A stretch of 21,048 bases of DNA. It comes from Camelimonas abortus (GTDB taxonomy: Bacteria > Pseudomonadota > Alphaproteobacteria > Rhizobiales > Beijerinckiaceae). The notes beneath the pieces were generated by a model. The model saw only the letters and a program-made list of their open reading frames with translations, ran no database searches and was not told where the DNA came from. Position 1 is the first letter of the stretch, and every line of letters starts with the position of its first letter. A program made the position numbers and the translations under genes. The stretch is taken from NCBI RefSeq assembly GCF_042647165.1, contig NZ_JBHRUV010000120.1, one strand, 5' to 3'. Shown piece after piece: positions 15,175 through 21,048 of this stretch.

Positions 15175-18100
15175 GTGCCGACCTCCAGGTCAGCCTGCAA
15201 TTGCTCAAGCTCATGATCGATGGCGTTGCGCAATGGCCGCCACAGATCGCGCCGGCGCGCTTCCTGAAACCGCCGCGTCATCGCCTGCGCCGCCTTCGGG
15301 TTCTGGTGGCGCAGGAAATCGCGCACCCGCACATCGCCCAGATAAGCGTCATAGACCGCGCCGATCAGTTCGCCGCTAACCGCCCCCGTGGACGCAGCGA
15401 TGATCACCAGCCGGTCGACCGTCTCCGCCAGTTCCGCCGCGCCGCGTGGGCCGTGCCGCATCTGACCTTCAATAAACAGCGGATTGGTCGCCCGCGCCCG
15501 CACGATCCGCGCCACCGCGGCGTCAAGCGTACGGGCTTTCGGCTGGGTCGGTTGCGTGCTGTCGAGGATGATCAGGTCTGGCTTCCGCGCCTCGCCAGAC
15601 AACATGTGGGCGGCGCTGGCGAACCCCCCGATGAACGCTGCGTCAGCGGAACCATCAAGCAGGTCGCGCGTCGGGTCATCCTGTACATGGACCAGCGCAT
15701 CGGCACCTTCGACCAATGCTGCGAATGCGCCAGGGGAAGCGACGCCATCCGTCTCCGTCGCCACATGGGCGTGCGATGCGTGATCCAGATACAGGGCGCC
15801 GATTTCATCCCGGCTTTCCCAGACGCCTTCGTTCAGCGCATCCTCGGGCCCCGCGCCATAGACGCCGGCGCCCGGCGCGAAAATGCGCGACAGGTCGCCG
15901 CCACGCCGTCTTGTGGCGGCTAACGGGTTCTCGTCGTCTGGCTCGCCTTCTCGCGCCGCGACGGCCCGCACCGCCCCGTCGAGCAGCGCCATCTGGGTGG
16001 CGAAGGCGTCGCGAAACAGCCCCGAGGCGCGAAAGGTCACGTCGACACGCGGCCGGCCGAGGCTGGCGAGCGTGAGCACCTCAATGCCGACGACCCGGCC
16101 GGTTGCGTGGTCCCATTCCGGCTTGCAGCCAAGCAAGGCAAGGCCCAGCGAGATTTCTTCGCCACCAGTGCGCAGGCTGGCGCTCCCGAAAAGGTCGACC
16201 ACCATGGCGCGCGGCCAGTCGCCATTGCGCTGCAGGTAGTCCGTCACGACCCGATCAGCCGCCGACCTGCCGAAAGCAAAAGCCGTGGGCGTCGGCATGA
16301 CGCGCGGATCGACGGCGTACAGATTACGCCCCGTCGGCAACACGTCGAGGCGACCGCGTTCGGGCGAGCCAGAGGGCCCCGGCGGCACGAAGCCCCCCGC
16401 AAGCGCCGTCAGCAGGTTGGCGCGCTCCGTGGCGGCGGAGGCCTGACGGTCCGGCGATGCCTCAGGGTCAGCACAACCGAAAACATGCAGGCCGTCGCGG
16501 ACCGGGAAATCCTTGAGATCACAAAGCCATGCATCGATGCGCTGCAGTGCCGTGGCGGTATCGTCAGCATCGTCCACGCCTGCCTCGGCGGCCAGCCGGT
16601 GTTGTCTGGCGTGGCTGACGATGCGCTGCGCCAGCACATCGCGGCGGCGAGGGTCCAGCGCTTCGGCGCTGGCGTATTCTTCGACCAGTTGCTCAAGTTC
16701 CAGAGCGGGCCCATGCGCTGCGCTGCGCACGACAGGAGGTGTCAGGTGTCCGAGCGTGATCGCGCCAATCCGGCGCTTGGCCTGCGCAGCTTCGCCCGGA
16801 TTGCTGACGATAAATGGGTAGACCACCGGCGTTGCGCCGCACAGCAGCGTGGGCCAACACGCCGCCGTCAGCGCGGTCACTTTGCCGGGCAACCACTCCA
16901 GCACGCCATGGGCGCCGACATGCACAATGGCGTCGGCGCCAAACTCGCGGCGCAGCCAAAAGCAAAACGCGATCAGAGCGTGGCCCGGCGGCAGGGCGGG
17001 GTCATGATAGTCCGCGCGCCTGGTCTCACGACGTCCGCGGTCTGGCGCTATGGCGACGATGGCGTCGCCGCACACCACAACGCGAAACTTGTGCGTCTCT
17101 TCAGCGGAAGGCGGCCCCCAAGCGGCAATCACTTCATCCTGCGCCGATTGCGGAAGGGCGCGGAACATCGCGCCATAGGCCGCCGCATCCAGGCTCGCCC
17201 CCCATGCGGGACGCTCCAGTGCGCGCATGAGGCTTCGGGGGTCGCCCGGCGGCGCGGCGACGCTATAACCGTTGGCTGAAAGCGCCTGCAGGATCACCAG
17301 TGCGCTTTGCGGCGCATCGAGGCCAACCGCGTAAGCGGCGCGCCCTTCGACGCCAGGGTAGTCGGGAAGAAGCACGGCGATGCGGCGGCGATCGCAGGGC
17401 TTCCGCCACAACCTGATCCAGGCGCAGATATGTTCCGCCGTCGCATCGACGCAATCAGCCTCGGGCACATTCCGCAGGGCGAGCTGGCTTGCCTGGCCAA
17501 ACCGTTCGTCTGTCCCCTTGAAAGACAGCGCCCCTGCGAGCATGCGCCCGTCCAGTTCGGGTAGAGCGACATGCATGGCGACATCTGACGGCGTTAGTCC
17601 GCGCGCGCCATTCTGCCACGCGTCGCGCCTCGTGGAGGCGACGATCACCTGAAAGACTGGGATCTTGATCCGCCCGAACAGGCTCTCCTCCTCGCCGCCA
17701 ATGGAGAATGCGGTCGCCGTCGCGACCGCATCGGGACGCAACTGCATGCAGGCGGAGACCACCGCTGCCTGAGCCTCGGCGGGCTTCAGAGAGGGAACAA
17801 ACAGCGCCATTGCCTGGACGCCACGTGCCTCAAGCGCGCTGACAAGGGACGAGATTGGCGCCTGGTCACCCGCCAATAACATCGAGCGATAGAACAGGAT
17901 CAGCGCCAAAGGGCGACCCTGGTCGCGCTCCGCGTAAAGCGCTTCAAGCGAGACTGCGCCGCGGCCAGGCAAGTATCCGCCGATCGCTGGCATGGGCTCC
18001 GCTGCTCCGGTCGAACAATGGTGTCCGGCCAGTGAGGCCAGCCAGCGTGTTGCCAGCCGCAGGTTCTCTGGTCCCCCGTGCCGGAAGCAGGCGAGCAGTT

Positions 18101-18521
18101 CTGCGCGCGCCGACACGTCTATCGTAGAGAGCGCCGCCAGTCGCTCATCATCGTCTCGGTCTTCGCCGGGCAGCAGGGCAAGCTTTGCGCCATAGCGGAG
18201 CGCCGCATCGGCAAGTCGTTCGCAACCGTAGGACCACCAGTCGTATCCTCCGAGCACCCGTGCGATGATAATCTTGGCGTGCGGCGCCATCCGGTCGAGC
18301 CAAAGATCGACGGACATGGGATGACGCAGTTCCCGTAACTGCGTCAGGCGCAACTCCGGCATGCCGGCGTCAGATGCAACCTCTTGCCGCCACGCAGCTT
18401 CCAGTCCAGCGAGGTCACTGTCGCTGAACGACAGGACAAGCACAGGCGCTGGCGCTTGCCCCAGATCAACAGGGGCCGCCAGATCGTCCAGAGACGTAGA
18501 GGTGGTGGCGAGAATGTGCAT
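15171..18521 (-). CDS. cobN: Cobaltochelatase subunit CobN
   Basis: This is the large substrate-binding subunit of the ATP-dependent aerobic cobaltochelatase, which inserts cobalt into hydrogenobyrinic acid a,c-diamide together with CobS and CobT. CobS and CobT are not in this window. The 1116 residues are unbroken. Family blocks include LGGYDWWSYG near residue 90, ALILFYRSMLLAGD near 206, the signature HVGAHGVLEWLPGK at 534-547, LPTGRNLYAVDPR at 728-740, DLFGSASLRTGGEEISLGLALLG and a C-terminal VYDAYLGD segment. P. denitrificans CobN is about 1275 residues, so this is a shorter form, but no signature block is missing. The gene begins 10 bases after cobW. The ATG at 18521 has only a weak ribosome binding site. 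Confidence 0.96.
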   Translation of the reverse strand: MHILATTSTSLDDLAAPVDLGQAPAPVLVLSFSDSDLAGLEAAWRQEVASDAGMPELRLTQLRELRHPMSVDLWLDRMAPHAKIIIARVLGGYDWWSYGCERLADAALRYGAKLALLPGEDRDDDERLAALSTIDVSARAELLACFRHGGPENLRLATRWLASLAGHHCSTGAAEPMPAIGGYLPGRGAVSLEALYAERDQGRPLALILFYRSMLLAGDQAPISSLVSALEARGVQAMALFVPSLKPAEAQAAVVSACMQLRPDAVATATAFSIGGEEESLFGRIKIPVFQVIVASTRRDAWQNGARGLTPSDVAMHVALPELDGRMLAGALSFKGTDERFGQASQLALRNVPEADCVDATAEHICAWIRLWRKPCDRRRIAVLLPDYPGVEGRAAYAVGLDAPQSALVILQALSANGYSVAAPPGDPRSLMRALERPAWGASLDAAAYGAMFRALPQSAQDEVIAAWGPPSAEETHKFRVVVCGDAIVAIAPDRGRRETRRADYHDPALPPGHALIAFCFWLRREFGADAIVHVGAHGVLEWLPGKVTALTAACWPTLLCGATPVVYPFIVSNPGEAAQAKRRIGAITLGHLTPPVVRSAAHGPALELEQLVEEYASAEALDPRRRDVLAQRIVSHARQHRLAAEAGVDDADDTATALQRIDAWLCDLKDFPVRDGLHVFGCADPEASPDRQASAATERANLLTALAGGFVPPGPSGSPERGRLDVLPTGRNLYAVDPRVMPTPTAFAFGRSAADRVVTDYLQRNGDWPRAMVVDLFGSASLRTGGEEISLGLALLGCKPEWDHATGRVVGIEVLTLASLGRPRVDVTFRASGLFRDAFATQMALLDGAVRAVAAREGEPDDENPLAATRRRGGDLSRIFAPGAGVYGAGPEDALNEGVWESRDEIGALYLDHASHAHVATETDGVASPGAFAALVEGADALVHVQDDPTRDLLDGSADAAFIGGFASAAHMLSGEARKPDLIILDSTQPTQPKARTLDAAVARIVRARATNPLFIEGQMRHGPRGAAELAETVDRLVIIAASTGAVSGELIGAVYDAYLGDVRVRDFLRHQNPKAAQAMTRRFQEARRRDLWRPLRNAIDHELEQLQADLEVGT

Positions 18522-18531
18522 TCAGGAATGC

Positions 18532-19566
18532 TCAGTCGCCGAGCGCTCTGACAACAGCGGAGCGGTCAAAGCCCTTGAGACCAATCACCACGAGCCGCGC
18601 GCTTTCCCCGTCACGCCAGGGACGATCGAAGTAATGGCTGGCCCGCTGGCCTACGGCCTGGGCCACCAGGCGCATGGGCTTGCCGTCGACGCGGACAAAG
18701 CCCTTGATGCGCAGCACGCCGTCGATGCGGGTTGCTGCAGCGATACGAGCCTCGATGTCGGCTGGCGACGCCACCGGCGCTATATCGACGCTGAAGCTGT
18801 CGAAATCGTCGTGCTCGTGATCGAGCTCGTCGTCATGATGGGTGCGGCGGCTATCGATCTGCTCTTCAGCTCCGACGCCGAGGCCGAGCAACACCCCAGG
18901 GCCCACAGCGCCGTTCGCGGCCGCAATGATACGGACGCCAGCCGGGGTATGTTCCTGAAGAAAATTGCGGACCTGTGCCTGCTGGTCTGCGTCGATGAGG
19001 TCGACGCGCGTCATGACGACAAGGTCTGAGCAGGCCAACTGGTCCTCAAACACTTCCTCTACCGGGTCATCGTGATCAAGCTGGTCGTCGGCCTCGCGCT
19101 GGGCGGCGAGGGCGTCATGGTCGCCCGTCACCTCCCCATTGGCCAGGGCGAGTCCGTCGACCACTGTAATCACACCATCAACAGTGACACGGTTACGAAT
19201 CTGCGGCCAGTTGAACGCCTGGATCAGCGGCTTTGGCAGGGCGAGGCCCGACGTTTCGATCAGGATGTGATCGACCGGCTCCGCGAGCGCCAGAATACGG
19301 TCGAGCGCTGGGGCGAAGTCCTCGGCCACGGTGCAGCAAATGCAGCCATTGGCCAGTTCAATGACGTTATCCGCGGGGCAGGAGGCGGCGCCGCACTGCT
19401 GCAACAGGTCTCCGTCAATCCCAATGTCGCCGAACTCGTTGACGATAATCGCAAAACGCTTGCCTTCTGCATTCTCCAGCAGATTACGGATCAGCGTCGT
19501 TTTGCCGGCCCCGAGAAATCCCGTGATAACGGAACAGGGCGTGCGGGTGCGGCTGGCGGCGGTCAT
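18532..19566 (-). CDS. cobW: CobW-type GTPase (COG0523), probable metal chaperone
   Basis: This G3E-family P-loop GTPase is found in aerobic B12 clusters and is thought to deliver cobalt to cobaltochelatase; the exact role in this organism is inferred. The protein has 344 residues. Walker A is GFLGAGKTT at 16-24, the switch region includes VNEFGDIGIDG, and the metal-binding GCICC motif is at about 74-78. A CobW C-terminal domain follows. Two acidic/His-rich stretches, DDQLDHDD near residue 160 and THHDDELDHEHDDFD near 237-251, are likely metal-binding loops. The ATG at 19566 overlaps the stop of the DUF1636 gene as ATGA and has AAGGAGG about five bases upstream. Confidence 0.96.
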   Translation of the reverse strand: MTAASRTRTPCSVITGFLGAGKTTLIRNLLENAEGKRFAIIVNEFGDIGIDGDLLQQCGAASCPADNVIELANGCICCTVAEDFAPALDRILALAEPVDHILIETSGLALPKPLIQAFNWPQIRNRVTVDGVITVVDGLALANGEVTGDHDALAAQREADDQLDHDDPVEEVFEDQLACSDLVVMTRVDLIDADQQAQVRNFLQEHTPAGVRIIAAANGAVGPGVLLGLGVGAEEQIDSRRTHHDDELDHEHDDFDSFSVDIAPVASPADIEARIAAATRIDGVLRIKGFVRVDGKPMRLVAQAVGQRASHYFDRPWRDGESARLVVIGLKGFDRSAVVRALGD

Positions 19567-20057
19567 GGTGCCTCCTTGCTGGCCAGCAGATTCTTGTAAT
19601 TGGGGATACGGGCGATCATGCCTCGCTTCAGCGCCTCAGGGCGCGGACGAAAGGGCATGAGGCCGTCGTCAGAATTAGCGAGCAGAAGCGCTCCGACGAC
19701 CAGATCGGCGCCGCTATCGGCCTTGAGATCGCCGAATACGTAGGTCCATTGAGTGGGACCAAGAATGGCTGCGCTAAGCCCGCGCTTGCAGTTGGAGAGG
19801 CAATTGACGCGACGCACCACCACGCCGCTCGCGTCAGTTGCCGCGGCTTCCGTGCTGGCCGCCAGCGCGGAGCCCGGGCGTATCTGTTCGGATATCGCAG
19901 TCTGCGCGTCAGTCGTCGCTTCCCGGCAGGTTTCGCAAACAACAATGGTCACCAGCGGCTTTGCACTGGCGACAGGCGCAACGTCGACTGACGCTGACGA
20001 GCCTGCAACGGCGTTCAACTCGGCCACAGCGCGGCCGGCAAAAACTATTTCAGACAC
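19563..20057 (-). CDS. DUF1636 family protein, possible thioredoxin-like [2Fe-2S] protein
   Basis: This 164-residue protein resembles the DUF1636 family, small metal-binding proteins often found near cob genes. Four cysteines occur as CETC (41, 44) and CLSNC (86, 90), a CxxC...CxxxC spacing like thioredoxin-fold [2Fe-2S] ferredoxins. The C-terminal block GPTQWTYVFGDLKADSGADLV is the most family-like part. Residues 1-33 form a low-complexity Ala/Val/Ser extension. It is the first gene after the right-hand riboswitch and overlaps cobW as ATGA, so a role tied to cobalt handling or redox in the pathway is likely but not shown. The start is GTG at 20057, preceded by a GGGGGC run, with no in-frame ATG nearby. 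Confidence 0.85.
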   Translation of the reverse strand: MSEIVFAGRAVAELNAVAGSSASVDVAPVASAKPLVTIVVCETCREATTDAQTAISEQIRPGSALAASTEAAATDASGVVVRRVNCLSNCKRGLSAAILGPTQWTYVFGDLKADSGADLVVGALLLANSDDGLMPFRPRPEALKRGMIARIPNYKNLLASKEAP

Positions 20058-20110
20058 ATCGCCCCCAAGCCCGGTAATCCCGCCGGTCGGACTGAATGGA
20101 TAGAAGCGAC

Positions 20111-20262
20111 GGCAGGTTTCCTGGCTCGCGGGTCGATGTCAGCGCCGTCGCCTTCCCAGGAAAATCCCAGTGGCTAAATGACGGCTGACTCACCGCTTAC
20201 AGTTGCGGGTACAGCAGCGGCTTTGCCATTTCGGCGCACCGCTTTCCCTCTTTGGGCTCCTT
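20111..20262 (-). promoter_or_regulatory. Cobalamin riboswitch (right copy) upstream of the cob operon
   Basis: On the minus strand the adenosylcobalamin aptamer blocks appear in order: GGAGCC, AAAGAGGGAA, TACCCGCAACTGTAA, AGCCACTG, TGGGAAGGC and AGCCAGGAAACCTGCC. The 3' end lies about 54 bases before the GTG of the DUF1636 gene. The spacer holds CCGGCGGGATTACCGGG next to the GGGGGC ribosome-binding region, which could pair to hide that site. This element should reduce expression of DUF1636-cobW-cobN-cobG/H-cobI-cobJ when adenosylcobalamin is plentiful. Confidence 0.95.
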
Positions 20263-20292
20263 CTGTAAGGAAGGAGACCGTCGCTGCCGACC

Positions 20293-20321
20293 ATCTAATG
20301 GCGGCGCCAGCCGTTTGTCAA
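20293..20321 (-). promoter_or_regulatory. Putative sigma-70 promoter of the main cob operon
   Basis: On the minus strand TTGACA (20321-20316) and TTAGAT (20298-20293) are separated by 17 bases. Transcription would start near 20287, about 25 bases before the riboswitch. The design is the same as that of the left riboswitch promoter. The -35 box lies just upstream of the ribosome binding site of the divergent cobO. Confidence 0.55.
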
Positions 20322-20324
20322 CGC

Positions 20325-20328
20325 GAGG
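20325..20328 (+). promoter_or_regulatory. Ribosome binding site deciding the cobO start
   Basis: GAGG, five bases before ATG 20334. It selects this start over an upstream frame that reaches back into the antisense of the riboswitch. Confidence 0.55.
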
Positions 20329-20333
20329 ACAGC

Positions 20334-20948
20334 ATGCACCGGGATGGGTCGTCCGATAACTTGCGCCATGCGGAAAAAATGAAACGCCGCAAAGAGGTGC
20401 AGGACGCAGAAGTGGCCAGCAAGTCGATCGAGAAGGGCTTGCTGATCGTCAATACGGGACCAGGAAAAGGCAAGTCGACGGCGGCTTTTGGCCTGGCGCT
20501 CCGCATGCTCGGTCATGGCCGCCGCGTTGGCGTGGTGCAGTTTATCAAGGGGGCGTGGAGCACCGGCGAGCAGCGGGCTCTGGAAGCATTTGGCGATCTC
20601 GTAACGTGGCGCTCAATGGGCGAGGGTTTCACATGGGAGACCCAGGACAGGGAGCGTGACATTGCCGCAGCGTCACGAGCGTGGGATGTCGCACAGACCA
20701 TGATGGCTGACGAAAGCTACGCTTTGTTAATTTTGGACGAACTCAATATTGCCTTGCGATACGACTACCTCGACGTACATCAAGTCGTACAGACGCTCTC
20801 GGCGCGACGCCGGGACCTGCATGTTGTCGTCACCGGTCGGAACGCAAAGCCGGAAATGATCGCTGCTGCGGATCTGGTTTCAGAGATCGCCGCGGTTAAG
20901 CATCATTTTTCCGCAGGCGTACGCGCCCAACAGGGCGTGGAATTCTAA
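20334..20948 (+). CDS. cobO: Corrinoid adenosyltransferase (CobO/BtuR family)
   Basis: This enzyme transfers the 5'-deoxyadenosyl group from ATP to cobalt of reduced cob(I)yrinic acid a,c-diamide or other corrinoids. The 204-residue protein has an N-terminal basic/polar arm, then the P-loop IVNTGPGKGKSTAAFGLALR (ATP bound in the reversed orientation known for this family). GVVQFIKGAWSTGEQ, GFTWETQD, LLILDELNIALRYDYLD and VVVTGRNAKPEMI follow, all typical of CobO/BtuR. The frame is open upstream to 20178 but that part is the antisense of the riboswitch, so ATG 20334 with its GAGG site is preferred. It is divergent from the DUF1636-cobJ block. No clear plus-strand promoter could be recognised. 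Confidence 0.96.
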   Translation: MHRDGSSDNLRHAEKMKRRKEVQDAEVASKSIEKGLLIVNTGPGKGKSTAAFGLALRMLGHGRRVGVVQFIKGAWSTGEQRALEAFGDLVTWRSMGEGFTWETQDRERDIAAASRAWDVAQTMMADESYALLILDELNIALRYDYLDVHQVVQTLSARRRDLHVVVTGRNAKPEMIAAADLVSEIAAVKHHFSAGVRAQQGVEF

Positions 20949-20985
20949 TTGTAAGGCTCTGGACCGCTAATCGGAGTCAAAAGAG

Positions 20986-21048
20986 GGGCCTGTCGTAAAT
21001 TTGACGGTAGTCGCAGAAGTCCCGGTGGCCTGACCCCATAGGGCGGTC
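20986..21048 (+). mobile_element. Possible end of a second IS6-type element at the right edge
   Basis: GGGCCTGTCGTAAA at 20986-20999 matches the terminal repeat of the left IS6 remnant (GGACCTGTCGCAAA) at 12 of 14 positions, and both are preceded by AAGAG or AGA. If real, an IS6-type element begins here and runs rightward out of the window, with its end facing the left one. The remaining 49 bases contain no transposase codons I can recognise, and the match beyond the first 17 bases is poor, so this is tentative. Confidence 0.35.

Noticed and set aside
16107..17279. 390-codon open frame on the plus strand opposite cobN
   Set aside because: The composition is Arg/Gly/Ala/Gln-rich without recognisable motifs. 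cobN on the other strand has clear family signatures throughout.
15171..18521. CobN as a truncated or broken gene, because it is about 150 residues shorter than the P. denitrificans protein
   Set aside because: The frame is intact, the signature blocks are in order and the C-terminus couples directly to the next gene. Length variation within the family is the simpler explanation.
20178..20333. Upstream extension of cobO by 52 codons
   Set aside because: This part is the antisense of the cobalamin riboswitch, and a good ribosome binding site precedes the ATG at 20334.
1..21048. CRISPR array, tRNA, rRNA, phage attachment site or replication origin
   Set aside because: No regularly spaced repeats, RNA gene signatures, integrase or iteron/DnaA-box clusters were seen.

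Overview
The window is a vitamin B12 (cobalamin) biosynthesis locus of the aerobic, late-cobalt-insertion type, bounded on the left by broken insertion sequences. CobF, CobG and CobN with a CobE homologue mark the oxygen-dependent route. High GC content, this gene set and the tight packing suggest an alphaproteobacterium. I cannot name the genus.

Layout. Positions 1-497 hold the right end of an IS3-family element, which interrupts an IS6-family element; the remnant of that one runs to about 1045. Positions 1046-1557 hold a cobalamin riboswitch with its own promoter. It points left into the IS6 remnant, so it no longer controls an evident gene. Positions 1558-20057 are almost wall-to-wall cob genes in three minus-strand blocks: (a) DUF1636-cobW-cobN-cobG/H fusion-cobI-cobJ; (b) cobL-cobE-cobM-cobA-cobB-cobF; (c) cobD-cobQ. 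Three single genes lie on the plus strand: cobC (between blocks b and c), cobK (between a and b) and cobO (far right). A second cobalamin riboswitch (about 20111-20262) heads block a, with a promoter overlapping the 5' flank of the divergent cobO. A short sequence resembling the left IS6 terminus appears at 20986, so the locus may lie between two IS6-type ends.

How the genes work together. CobA makes precorrin-2 from uroporphyrinogen III. CobI, CobG, CobJ, CobM, CobF, CobK, CobL and CobH convert it to hydrogenobyrinate, and CobB amidates positions a and c. CobN, with CobS and CobT that are not in this window, inserts cobalt. CobO adenosylates, CobQ amidates four more side chains, and CobD with CobC adds the aminopropanol arm. 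CobW and the DUF1636 protein are accessory, probably in metal handling or redox. Nucleotide-loop assembly genes (cobP/U/V type), cobST and a corrin reductase are not seen here.

Most genes overlap by ATGA or by a few bases, which suggests translational coupling. I see no wholly new system. The points most worth a second look are the orphaned riboswitch, the CobG-CobH fusion, the possible IS6 bracket and the strand-switching gene order without visible promoters.
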